Program-made: the position numbers and the translations under genes
Notes under the pieces: generated by a model
Seen by the model: only the letters and a program-made list of their open reading frames with translations
The model's database searches: none
What the model was told of the DNA's origin: nothing
Shown here: in pieces, positions 47,165 through 54,065 of the stretch
How the letters are laid out: every line of letters begins with the position of its first letter
How positions within the stretch are numbered: the first letter of the stretch is position 1
Assembly: GCF_033406955.1 (NCBI RefSeq)
Contig: NZ_CP137734.1
Location: forward strand, 6,076,001-6,140,000
DNA from: Streptomyces violaceoruber
GTDB taxonomy: Bacteria; Actinomycetota; Actinomycetes; Streptomycetales; Streptomycetaceae
Reading direction: 5' to 3'
Length of the DNA stretch: 64,000 nt

Positions 47165-47341
47165 TCAGGCGGCCCGTAGGCGGGGGGTGTGGTCGGGTCG
47201 GACTGCCCATATGAGTTCGCATGCGGGGTCGGGGCATTGCACGAGATCTTGCGGCTGACCATGGACAGTGGCGCCGCCGACTCGTCGGGTGACGCGTTCG
47301 CATCGACAGGCCGGACAGAGCGCGACGCGGGCAGTGGGCAC
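47165..47341 (-). CDS. Small zinc-ribbon protein
   Basis: A 58-aa protein starting at a GTG at 47341: PTARVALCPACRCERVTRRV, then VQCPDPACELIWAVRP, two CxxC/CxxxxC knuckles. Last gene of the ATPase operon, 17 bases after it. Many Streptomyces elements carry such mini zinc proteins. Function unknown. Confidence 0.6.
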   Translation of the reverse strand: MPTARVALCPACRCERVTRRVGGATVHGQPQDLVQCPDPACELIWAVRPDHTPRLRAA

Positions 47342-47358
47342 AGGGGCCTCCCAGGGGG

Positions 47359-49233
47359 TCAGGGGGTGGTGGTGCGGCAGTCGGGGCAGCGGGGTGCGCC
47401 GTGCTGGCCGTAGCGGATGGTGGGCTTGCGGCACTGGACGCACGGGCCGACGTTCGGGCCGGAGAGTGGCTGCATTCCAGCGTCCGCAGCGTCCGCAGCG
47501 TCCGCACGCTGGCGTTCACCCTGGTCAGGCAGGGTGAGCACACCGGACGCTGCAACGTTCGTAGCGTCCGGTGCAGCGTCCGCAGCGTCCGGCCCGGTCG
47601 GGTTGCGGACGCTAGCGTCCACCCCCCAGCGTCCACCCTGTTTCCCCTGGTCAGACACCGTGCCGGGGTCGGTTGCGGACGCTGCGGACGCTGTCTCGTA
47701 CCTTCTCTCCGCAAGCGCGGTCAGCGTGTACAGGCGCTTACGCTTCGCGTCCGGGGTGCGCTTGCTGTCGTCCACCTCGATACCGATCGACCGCAGCACC
47801 GGGGCGAGCCGCTTGAGCTGTCCGCCGGCGCGCGTCGGATCCTTCGGCCACTTCTTCGGCAGCCGCTCGGGAGCGGGCACCCGCTCCAGCAACTCGGAGG
47901 CGGTCAGGGTGATGCCGTCGGCGCCCGCGCGGTCGACGAGCGCCACGACGGCCTGGGCGAACGGCTCGCCGTCCAGGACGTCGGCCACCGCGTCGCGGGC
48001 GGTCGCCTTGTAGCTGTCCAGGGTGTTCCATCCCTTGACCTTGTCGACCGCGGCGAGGACGCGTGCGAAGTCGGCCATGCGCGGGCGTTCGGCCAGTTGC
48101 ACGTCGGGCAGGACGGCCAGGACGTCGGCGAGGAGATCGAACAGCGAGGCCAGGATGGACGCGTGCGCTTCGGCGTAGGCCGCGTCCAACTCGGCTTCCT
48201 CACGGCGCCGGCGGTCCGGGATGGTGTGCAGTTCGATGGTCAGCAGCCGCTCGGCCAGGTCCCCGGCGAGCGCGCCCGCGTCGATCGTCGTCATGGCGAG
48301 GACGCGGCGGAACTCGAGGACGACGACATCGTCGTCGGTGTACAGGGCGCGGTCGACGATGCCGTCACCGGTGACCGCGCGGCACAGTGCGTCGGACAGC
48401 CAATCCGGGATGATCGACACGTTGTCCAGGCACAGCGCCCACGAGTTGAACGCCTGCGTAGCCCACGACTTCACGTCCCGCGGCGCGGTGCGCTTCGGCG
48501 CCCCGGATGGGTCGACGATGCCGATGACCATCTTCGCGGAGTACGACTTTCCGGTGCCCTGCTCGCCCCGGAACGTGAGGATGGGGTGCGGCAGGTCGGG
48601 AATGAACGTGGCGACGAGCCACGCGACGAGGAGACGGAACCCGTCCTCGTCGGTGTTGAGCAGTGCTTGCAGCTTGGCCAGGCCGTCGCCGTCGCGGACC
48701 GGCGCGGGCAACGGCTTCATGGCGCCGGAGCGGCGGAAGAGGACGGGGGAGCGGGCGACGCGCTCCCACCCGTCCGGGCGGATGACGACGCACCGGCCGT
48801 CGGCGTCCGCTAGGTCGACGACGATGCGGGCGCCGTCCCGGGCCACGCGGACGTGCGGGACGCGCGGGTCGGCGTCCTGGGCGACGCCTTCCAGCACGGT
48901 CATGGCGTCGGAAAGGGCGCCCTGCGACGGCACGGCGCCCTTGTGCTCGTCGTTGTAGATGCGGGCGAGCTGGGAGCGCAGGCCGGCCTTTCCGCGGAGC
49001 GGGAGGGCGATGTTCGCGCCGTCGGTCTTCACGCCGTAGGGGCGGCCGTCCTCGGACATGAACAGTTCGTACCGCTTGCGGGCGATGGCGACGAGCTGGG
49101 CGGCCTGCGAGGGTCCGCGGCCCTTCTTGTCGTCGTCCTCGGCGGGGCCGTCGTCGGGGATGTACGCCAACGGGTCGTCATCAGCGTCCATGGGGCCGCC
49201 CGTGAGCTGCTGGGCGAGGTTGTCAGTCGTCAT
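47359..49233 (-). CDS. P-loop ATPase, mobile-element replication or packaging family
   Basis: A 624-aa protein. The acidic N-terminus (DADDDPLAYIPDDGPAEDDD) is followed by a domain ending in VVIRPDGWERVARSPVLFRR. The ATPase core has Walker A FRGEQGTGKSYSAKMVIGI near 215, Walker B-like ALCLDNVSIIPDWLSDALCR and RVLAMTTIDAGALAGDLAER, as in a family of mobile-element and phage ATPases often named only ATP-binding protein. It probably acts as the element's replication helicase or initiator. The C-terminus has a low-complexity AADA stretch coded by a GCGTCCGCA repeat (about 47479-47508) and a zinc ribbon (CVQCRKPTIRYGQHG, RCPDC). Overlaps the upstream gene by four bases. Confidence 0.75.
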   Translation of the reverse strand: MTTDNLAQQLTGGPMDADDDPLAYIPDDGPAEDDDKKGRGPSQAAQLVAIARKRYELFMSEDGRPYGVKTDGANIALPLRGKAGLRSQLARIYNDEHKGAVPSQGALSDAMTVLEGVAQDADPRVPHVRVARDGARIVVDLADADGRCVVIRPDGWERVARSPVLFRRSGAMKPLPAPVRDGDGLAKLQALLNTDEDGFRLLVAWLVATFIPDLPHPILTFRGEQGTGKSYSAKMVIGIVDPSGAPKRTAPRDVKSWATQAFNSWALCLDNVSIIPDWLSDALCRAVTGDGIVDRALYTDDDVVVLEFRRVLAMTTIDAGALAGDLAERLLTIELHTIPDRRRREEAELDAAYAEAHASILASLFDLLADVLAVLPDVQLAERPRMADFARVLAAVDKVKGWNTLDSYKATARDAVADVLDGEPFAQAVVALVDRAGADGITLTASELLERVPAPERLPKKWPKDPTRAGGQLKRLAPVLRSIGIEVDDSKRTPDAKRKRLYTLTALAERRYETASAASATDPGTVSDQGKQGGRWGVDASVRNPTGPDAADAAPDATNVAASGVLTLPDQGERQRADAADAADAGMQPLSGPNVGPCVQCRKPTIRYGQHGAPRCPDCRTTTP

Positions 49234-49604
49234 GCGGCGGTCTCCTGGGCGACGAGATAGCGGCCGGGCTGGCCGGGGACGGCGATCGGCGGCCAGCCGG
49301 GCGTGGCTCGCAGCTGGTGCGGGGGATGCGGCTTTGCTGCGGCGTCCAGTTCGGCGCGCGTCCTGCGGTCGGCGATGGCCGGGCGGGCGCGGTGCGCTTC
49401 GCGGAACCAGTCGAGGAGGGCCTGCTCGTCGCCGTAGCGGCGCCACATCTCGGCGGCCGTGATCAGGGCGGCGGCCTTCCGTGCGTCACCGGCGGGGAGC
49501 AGCAGCCACTCGCGCGTGCCGTAGACCGGTACGGCGACGTCGTCCGGCAGGAGGTTGGTTACCTGCTGCTCTGCCCACAGCGTGGTCATGTCGTCGGCGT
49601 TCAC
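49230..49604 (-). CDS. Element-encoded hypothetical
   Basis: A 124-aa protein from a GTG at 49604: NADDMTTLWAEQQVTNLLPD, DVAVPVYGTREWLLLPAGDA, RKAAALITAAEMWRRYGDEQ, ALLDWFREAHRARPAIADRR. No known motif; helical. Four-base overlaps link it to both neighbours, so it belongs to the excisionase-ATPase operon. It may partner the ATPase. Function unknown. Confidence 0.65.
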   Translation of the reverse strand: MNADDMTTLWAEQQVTNLLPDDVAVPVYGTREWLLLPAGDARKAAALITAAEMWRRYGDEQALLDWFREAHRARPAIADRRTRAELDAAAKPHPPHQLRATPGWPPIAVPGQPGRYLVAQETAA

Positions 49605-49903
49605 TGGGGCTCCTCGGCGGGCTGGAGCCAGTAGCCGGCGCCCGGGCGTGCGGTGGTGCAGTGGGCTGTGCGGTGGCCGTAGAACGGTTCGTCGCCGGAG
49701 CCGCCGCCGTGGGTGTGCGAGCGGCGGCAGTGCGGGCAGCGTCGGACGACGAGGAGCCACACGTGCCCGCCGCCGATGGTGCGGGTGTCCTTCGCGCGGC
49801 AGAGCGCGATCGGGTCGCCGGTCGCTACAGTGGCTTCAGACCCGCCCGCCTGCTGGTCGTTGTGCGCCCCGGTTGCCGCCGGGGCGTTCTTCTTTGCGCT
49901 CAT
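49601..49903 (-). CDS. Element-encoded CxxC-containing hypothetical
   Basis: A 100-aa protein starting MSAKKNAPAATGAHNDQQAG. The folded part is HVWLLVVRRCPHCRRSHTHG and GHRTAHCTTARPGAG, with CxxC and His/Cys residues that could bind zinc. Coupled by four bases upstream to the excisionase-like gene and downstream to the 124-aa gene. Typical of Streptomyces element operons; function unknown. Confidence 0.65.
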   Translation of the reverse strand: MSAKKNAPAATGAHNDQQAGGSEATVATGDPIALCRAKDTRTIGGGHVWLLVVRRCPHCRRSHTHGGGSGDEPFYGHRTAHCTTARPGAGYWLQPAEEPQ

Positions 49904-50094
49904 GCCGCGGCCTGCCCCTTCTGCTGGGTGACCCAGGCGTCGACGTCTGCCCAGTCCCAGCGGAGTTGCGTGCCGACCTTGAAGGCGAGCGCGCCGACGC
50001 CGACACCGCGGTGCCGCTGGTCGTAGAGAGTGCGTTTCGGCAGGCCGGTGAACGCGGCGATCTGTTCGAGGGTGGCGAGTGGGCGACGGGACAT
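49900..50094 (-). CDS. Excisionase/AlpA-like helix-turn-helix protein
   Basis: A 64-aa protein: RRPLATLEQIAAFTGLPKRT, LYDQRHRGVGVGALAFKVGT, LRWDWADVDAWVTQQKGQ. This is the MerR/Xis-like DNA-binding fold of excisionases and AlpA regulators (HTH_17). It would guide the integrase in excision or control other element genes. First gene of the leftward operon, divergent from the Xre gene. GGGAG precedes the ATG. Confidence 0.88.
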   Translation of the reverse strand: MSRRPLATLEQIAAFTGLPKRTLYDQRHRGVGVGALAFKVGTQLRWDWADVDAWVTQQKGQAAA

Positions 50095-50124
50095 GCGATC
50101 TCCCTGAGTACCGAATGTTCTTCA

Positions 50125-50219
50125 ATGGCACATCAGGTGCCATGAGAGTTCCGAGTAAGCCCGATGATGCACGACGCTTGCGTGTTCCGCAACGTGCTCA
50201 TATGGTTCCCTCATGGAAC
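50125..50219. promoter_or_regulatory. Element switch region between excisionase and repressor genes
   Basis: Three inverted repeats lie in the 118-base divergent gap: ATGGCAC-ATCAG-GTGCCAT (50125-50143), TTGCG-TGTTC-CGCAA (50178-50192) and GTTCC-CTCAT-GGAAC (50205-50219, over the Xre start). A good promoter for Xre is visible: -35 TTGCGT (50178-50183), 17-base spacer, -10 TATGGT (50201-50206). The ATG at 50213 is seven bases further, so the transcript is likely leaderless. This looks like an autoregulated lysogeny-type switch. Confidence 0.65.
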
Positions 50220-50776
50220 ATCCAAGCCCGTCGGCCCCGGTCGACGTCCTAGCCCGCCGGGTGCGGCAGGTACGCTCCCGCCGCGAGATCACAGCGCAGC
50301 AACTCGCCGACCGACTCCGGGACGTCGGGGTGCCGTGGGACCGCGCGACCGTGACGAAACTCGAAACGGGGCGCCGGCAGAACGTGACCCTGGTCGAATG
50401 GCTGGCCCTCGCCCGCGTCCTCGACGTCGCCCCGGTGCATCTGCTCATCGAGCCGGAAGTGCCAGGGCCCGACGCGGACGACCAGGCCGCGCTCCCCTAC
50501 GACGTAACGCCCGGTGAGACCGTTCCGCGCTACCAGGCCCGCGCGTGGATCCGCGGACTGGCCAACCTCCCCGGTACGGACCTGCGCACCTTCTTCTCGG
50601 AAGTGCCGGCCTGGGAATGGGGGCACCGATGGGTCCTGGTCAGTAAGGACGCCGACCCGGACGCCCCCATCGGGGACCTGCACAAGTGGGCACGCGCCGG
50701 ATACGGCGGCTACGGCAACCCCGACATCGTCGGAAGGGGGCACGGTGGCGAGCCTGAAGAAGCGCCCGAACGGTAA
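50213..50776 (+). CDS. Xre-family repressor-like regulator
   Basis: A 187-aa protein with an N-terminal Xre HTH (VDVLARRVRQVRSRREITAQ, QLADRLRDVGVPWDRATVTK, LETGRRQNVTLVEWLALARV). The C-terminal half has RYQARAWIRGLANLPGTDLR and WEWGHRWVLVSKDADPDAP, possibly oligomerisation. It overlaps the integrase by 32 bases, so repressor and integrase are coupled. By position it is the element's master regulator. Confidence 0.85.
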   Translation: MEHPSPSAPVDVLARRVRQVRSRREITAQQLADRLRDVGVPWDRATVTKLETGRRQNVTLVEWLALARVLDVAPVHLLIEPEVPGPDADDQAALPYDVTPGETVPRYQARAWIRGLANLPGTDLRTFFSEVPAWEWGHRWVLVSKDADPDAPIGDLHKWARAGYGGYGNPDIVGRGHGGEPEEAPER

Positions 50777-51827
50777 ATGGCGCGCCCGCTACCGGGACGC
50801 GGCCGGCCGCGAGCACGCGCGGCACTTCGAGCGGAAGGTCGACGGGCAGCGGTGGCTCGACGAGGAGACGGCGAGCATCGTCACCGGCCAGTACGTCGAC
50901 CCGCAGGCCCGGAAGACCACGGTCGACGAGTGGTGCGACACCTGGCTTGAGGGCTACGCCTCGAACCGGCCGTCCACCGTGCGGCAGGCCCGCGTGCATC
51001 TGGCGCGCATCCGGCAGGAGTTCGGGCCGCTGCCGCTCACGGCGGTGCAGCCGTCCATGGTCCGGGCCTGGCTCGCGCGCCTGCGGAACGAGGGGCGTTC
51101 GGCGTCGTACCTGTTCGCGCTGCACTCCCGCCTGTCGCAGGTGATGCAGGACGCGGTCATCGACCGGAAGGTGCCGGCGAATCCGTGCTCGCGGCGGACG
51201 TCGCCGGGCGCGGGCAAGCCGCGGGCCTACGTCGCGACCGAGGCGCAGCTGTGGGAGCTGTACGAGCGGGCAGGCGCGCCGTTCCGTCCGGCGCTGCTGC
51301 TGGGCGCGTTCGTCGGTCTGCGGACGGCGGAGGCGTGCGGGCTACGGCCGCAGGACGTCGACCTCGAGGGCCGTGCCATCACGCCGGCGGTGCAGTACCC
51401 GGCGGCGCCGCTGAAGACGGAGATGAGCGGGGAGACGGTACCGATCCCGGACAGTCTCGTCACGGTGCTGAAGCCGCTGTGCGCGGACCGCGCGCACGTC
51501 CTGGTCGACGAGGACGGCGCCCAGCTCGGGCCGTGGCAGGTCGAGCGGGAGATGCGGCGCATCCGGGGGAAGGTCACCGGTCTGCCAGCGGGGTTCCGCT
51601 TCCACGACCTGCGGCACTTCTACGCGTCGCTGCTCATCGCGTCCGGCGCGGACGTCAAGGTCGTGCAGCACCGGCTGCGGCACGCCTCGGCGAAGACGAC
51701 GCTCGACACCTACGGGCACTTGTGGCCCGACTCCGACGAGTCGACGCGGACCGCAGTCGAGCGCGCCATGAACGGCAAGATCGTTAGTCTTGCGGACTCT
51801 GTGCGGACCGGGGGTGACCCGGAATGA
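50745..51827 (+). CDS. int: Tyrosine-family site-specific integrase
   Basis: A 360-aa recombinase that inserts the element into the 3' end of glnA. The N-terminal arm-binding part is ASLKKRPNGKWRARYRDAAG. A core-binding domain follows (VDEWCDTWLEGYASNRPSTV). The catalytic domain has Arg in GAFVGLRTAEACGLRPQDV, HxxR in RFHDLRHFYASLLIASGADV, His in HRLRHASAKTTLDTYGHLW, and nucleophile Tyr in DTYGHL. The GTG at 50745 has a GGAAGGGGG ribosome site. All active residues look intact. It ends 27 bases before attR. Confidence 0.95.
   Translation: MASLKKRPNGKWRARYRDAAGREHARHFERKVDGQRWLDEETASIVTGQYVDPQARKTTVDEWCDTWLEGYASNRPSTVRQARVHLARIRQEFGPLPLTAVQPSMVRAWLARLRNEGRSASYLFALHSRLSQVMQDAVIDRKVPANPCSRRTSPGAGKPRAYVATEAQLWELYERAGAPFRPALLLGAFVGLRTAEACGLRPQDVDLEGRAITPAVQYPAAPLKTEMSGETVPIPDSLVTVLKPLCADRAHVLVDEDGAQLGPWQVEREMRRIRGKVTGLPAGFRFHDLRHFYASLLIASGADVKVVQHRLRHASAKTTLDTYGHLWPDSDESTRTAVERAMNGKIVSLADSVRTGGDPE
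51791..51810. repeat. Candidate integrase arm-type site, right
   Basis: TGCGGACTCTGTGCGGACCG, inside the 3' end of the integrase gene, matches the left copy at 43052-43071 at 18 of 20 bases in the same orientation, with the same 11-base heptad spacing. Confidence 0.5.
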
Positions 51828-51850
51828 GAACATCCCTGGTCACCCCCGGT
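51807..51850. terminator. Element-borne terminator at the glnA/integrase junction
   Basis: ACCGGGGGTGACC and GGTCACCCCCGGT form a 13-bp perfect stem whose left arm is inside the integrase end. It sits between the convergent int and glnA and is only 8 bases from the glnA stop codon (51858), so it can terminate both. Confidence 0.8.
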
Positions 51851-51854
51851 GAGC

Positions 51855-51883
51855 CGATCACACGTCGAAGTACATCTCGAACT
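51855..51883. repeat. Right attachment site (attR), within the intact glnA end
   Basis: The 29-base repeat copy that forms the last codons and stop of the functional glnA. Bases beyond it into glnA are native, and bases before it belong to the element. The integrase stop codon is 27 bases to the left. Confidence 0.95.
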
Positions 51884-53267
51884 CGTGCGGGTGCGGACGC
51901 AGCTGCAGCGGCGCGATCTCGTTGGCGCGCTTGAAGTCGATCCACGTCTCGATCAGGTCCGGCGTGAACACGTCGCCCTGGAGCAGGAACTCGTGGTCGG
52001 CCTCCAGGCGGTCGAGGACCGCGCCCAGCGAGGTCGGGACCTGCGCCACGTTCGCGTGCTCCTCGGGAGCCAGCTCGTAGAGGTCCTTGTCGATCGGCTC
52101 GGCCGGCTCGATCTTGTTCTTGATGCCGTCCAGGCCCGCCAGCAGCAGCGCCGAGAACGCCAGGTACGGGTTGCCGGAGGCGTCCGGGGCGCGGAACTCG
52201 ACGCGCTTGGCCTTCGGGTTCGAGCCCGTGATCGGGATCCGCATCGCGGCCGAGCGGTTGCGCTGCGAGTACACCAGGTTCACCGGCGCCTCGAAGCCCG
52301 GCACCAGGCGGTGGTACGAGTTCACCGTCGGGTTGGTGAAGGCCAGCAGCGACGGGGCGTGCTTGAGGATGCCGCCGATGTAGTAGCGGGCGGTGTCCGA
52401 CAGGCCGGCGTAGCCCTGCTCGTCGTAGAAGAGCGGCTCGCCGCCCGACCACAGCGACTGGTGGACGTGCATGCCCGAGCCGTTGTCACCGAAGATCGGC
52501 TTCGGCATGAAGGTCGCCGTCTTGCCGTTCTTCCAGGCCACGTTCTTCACGATGTACTTGAAGAGCTGGAGGTCGTCCGCGGCCGCGAGCAGCGTGTTGA
52601 ACTTGTAGTTGATCTCCGCCTGGCCCGCGGTGCCCACCTCGTGGTGCTGGCGCTCGACCTGGAGGCCGGACCGCTCCAGCTCCAGGGAGATCTCGGCGCG
52701 CAGGTCGGCGAAGTGGTCGACCGGCGGGACCGGGAAGTAGCCGCCCTTGTAGCGGACCTTGTAACCGCGGTTGTCCTCCAGCGCACCGGTGTTCCAGGCG
52801 CCGGCCTCGGAGTCGATGTGGTAGAAGGACTCGTTCTCGCGGGTGGCGAAGCGGACGGAGTCGAAGACGTAGAACTCGGCCTCGGGACCGAAGAACGCCG
52901 TGTCGGCGATGCCCGTGGAGGCCAGGTACGCCTCGGCCTTCTTCGCCACGTTCCGCGGGTCGCGGGAGTACTGCTCGCCCGTGATCGGGTCGTGGATGAA
53001 GAAGTTGATGTTGAGGGTCTTGTCCCGGCGGAACGGGTCGACGCGCGCGGTGGACAGGTCGGGGCGCAGGGACATGTCCGACTCGTGGATGGCCTGGAAG
53101 CCGCGGATCGAGGATCCGTCGAAGGCCTGCTCGGCGTCGGGGTCGAACGCCGTGGCGGGCAGCGTGAAGTGCTGCATGACGCCCGGCAGGTCGCAGAACC
53201 GGACATCGACGAACTTGACGTCCTCGTCCGCGATGAACTTCTTGACGTCGTCGGCGTTCTGGAACAT
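51858..53267 (-). CDS. glnA: Glutamine synthetase I
   Basis: Main ammonium-assimilating enzyme; makes glutamine from glutamate, ammonia and ATP. The 469-aa protein starts MFQNADDVKKFIADEDVKFV. Motifs are MHVHQSLWSG, NRSAAMRIPITGSNPKAKRV, GQAEINYKFNTL and the final HEFEMYFDV. The GlnE target Tyr is at residue 397 in DKDLYELAPE, the same number as in E. coli. The longer frame to 53690 is not used: the ATG at 53267 has a GGAGGAG-type site. The GlnR operator is at 53364-53401. The 3' end is the integration site of the element but remains complete. Confidence 0.97.
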   Translation of the reverse strand: MFQNADDVKKFIADEDVKFVDVRFCDLPGVMQHFTLPATAFDPDAEQAFDGSSIRGFQAIHESDMSLRPDLSTARVDPFRRDKTLNINFFIHDPITGEQYSRDPRNVAKKAEAYLASTGIADTAFFGPEAEFYVFDSVRFATRENESFYHIDSEAGAWNTGALEDNRGYKVRYKGGYFPVPPVDHFADLRAEISLELERSGLQVERQHHEVGTAGQAEINYKFNTLLAAADDLQLFKYIVKNVAWKNGKTATFMPKPIFGDNGSGMHVHQSLWSGGEPLFYDEQGYAGLSDTARYYIGGILKHAPSLLAFTNPTVNSYHRLVPGFEAPVNLVYSQRNRSAAMRIPITGSNPKAKRVEFRAPDASGNPYLAFSALLLAGLDGIKNKIEPAEPIDKDLYELAPEEHANVAQVPTSLGAVLDRLEADHEFLLQGDVFTPDLIETWIDFKRANEIAPLQLRPHPHEFEMYFDV

Positions 53268-53363
53268 CCAGCTCCTCCTACTCCCGACCGTCCCGCCGGG
53301 TTGGTAGATCGTTCGTGCGGCCAGTGCGGGTGGCACACGCTTCCTCGACCCTAGGGACGGGTG

Positions 53364-53401
53364 ATTTCTCGGGCGTGACCCATTTGTTTCGCAGAAGTTA
53401 A
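53364..53401 (-). promoter_or_regulatory. GlnR operator of glnA
   Basis: Read on the minus strand the half-sites are TTAAC-n6-GAAAC-n6-GTCAC-n6-GAAAT with exact 11-base spacing, near perfect to the GlnR consensus gTnAC-n6-GaAAC twice over. It lies about 100 bases upstream of the glnA start. GlnR activates glnA under nitrogen limitation in Streptomyces. Confidence 0.88.
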
Positions 53402-53487
53402 CCGGCTCCCTCCCCAGCCTAGGCCGGATCGGGGGCCCGCACACCCCGCCTTTCCCGGTACGTATACGGGCGCAGTACCGTGTTCGG

Positions 53488-53955
53488 GTGGACAACAGGC
53501 AAGCAATCGGATCGTGGCTCTCCGGCCCCCGCGCGGCCGTGGAAGAGGCCGGCGCCGACTTCGGACACCGCGGCGAACAGCTCGGCCTGCCCGAGGAGGG
53601 ACCGGGTTCGATCGCCCGCCCGGGCAGGCGGCTCGGCGCCCTGGCCGTCGACTGGGCCCTGTGCTCCCTGATCGCATACGGCCTGATCACGGGCAGCTAC
53701 GGGCAGACGGCGAGCAACTGGGCCCTGCTGATCTTCTTCGTGCTGAGCGTGCTGACCGTCGGCACGGTCGGCTTCACCCCGGGCAAGCGCCTGTTCGGCC
53801 TGCGCGTCGTGGACCTCGCCACCGGCCGCCCCAGCCCGCTGCGCGCCCTGCTCCGCTCGGTCCTGCTGTGCCTCGCCCTCCCGGCCCTGATCTGGGACCG
53901 CGACGGCCGGGGCCTGCACGACCGGCTGGCGCGCACCGTGGAAGTCCGGATCTGA
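53488..53955 (+). CDS. RDD-family membrane protein
   Basis: A 155-aa protein whose last ~100 residues are an RDD domain with two to three helices (GALAVDWALCSLIAYGLITG, NWALLIFFVLSVLTVGTVGF) and the Arg-Asp features (RRLGALAVDW, GKRLFGLRVVDLATG, WDRDGRGLHDRLART). The starting GTG is divergent from glnA, about 85 bases beyond the GlnR site, so GlnR might affect it too. RDD proteins have unknown roles, some in Na+ export. Conserved next to glnA in Streptomyces. Confidence 0.85.
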   Translation: MDNRQAIGSWLSGPRAAVEEAGADFGHRGEQLGLPEEGPGSIARPGRRLGALAVDWALCSLIAYGLITGSYGQTASNWALLIFFVLSVLTVGTVGFTPGKRLFGLRVVDLATGRPSPLRALLRSVLLCLALPALIWDRDGRGLHDRLARTVEVRI

Positions 53956-53987
53956 CCCGCCGCGCGCCGCACGTCTCGCGCGGTACG

Positions 53988-54049
53988 ACGCCGGTACGGC
54001 GAGGGGGGCGGCCCGAGTGATCGGGCCGCCCCCCTCGCCGTACCGGCGT
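53988..54049. terminator. Long perfect bidirectional terminator
   Basis: A 29-bp perfectly paired stem (53988-54016 with 54021-54049) closed by GTGA, the longest hairpin in the window. It sits between the RDD gene (ends 53955) and the converging DUF4191 gene (ends 54066). The arms include GCCGGTACGGCGAGGGGGGC and its complement. Confidence 0.88.
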
Positions 54050-54065
54050 TCCGGAGTCCTGCGGG

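Larger units (their letters stand above)
42919..51883. mobile_element. Integrated element in the 3' end of glnA
   Basis: About 8.9 kb between a perfect 29-base direct repeat (42919-42947 and 51855-51883). It holds about 16 genes. An integrase lies beside the right end, followed by an Xre repressor and a divergent leftward operon (excisionase-like, three small proteins, P-loop ATPase). Next come a three-gene small operon, a possible origin, a GntR regulator with two zinc-ribbon genes, and a rightward trio (DUF6907-like, HTH, HNH). No capsid, tail, large terminase, TraB/FtsK, relaxase or transposase gene is seen. It resembles phage satellites or mobilisable elements in size and layout; the class is not settled. 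Confidence 0.9.

Noticed and set aside
42919..51883. Classical actinomycete integrative conjugative element
   Set aside because: No TraB/FtsK-like translocase, Spd proteins or RepSA/Prim-Pol gene is visible, and the 624-aa ATPase does not have FtsK features.
42919..51883. Intact prophage
   Set aside because: No portal, capsid, tail, lysis or large terminase gene, and 9 kb is too short.
53268..53690. N-terminal extension of glnA
   Set aside because: It crosses the GlnR operator and the promoter; the 469-aa product with Tyr397 supports the ATG at 53267.
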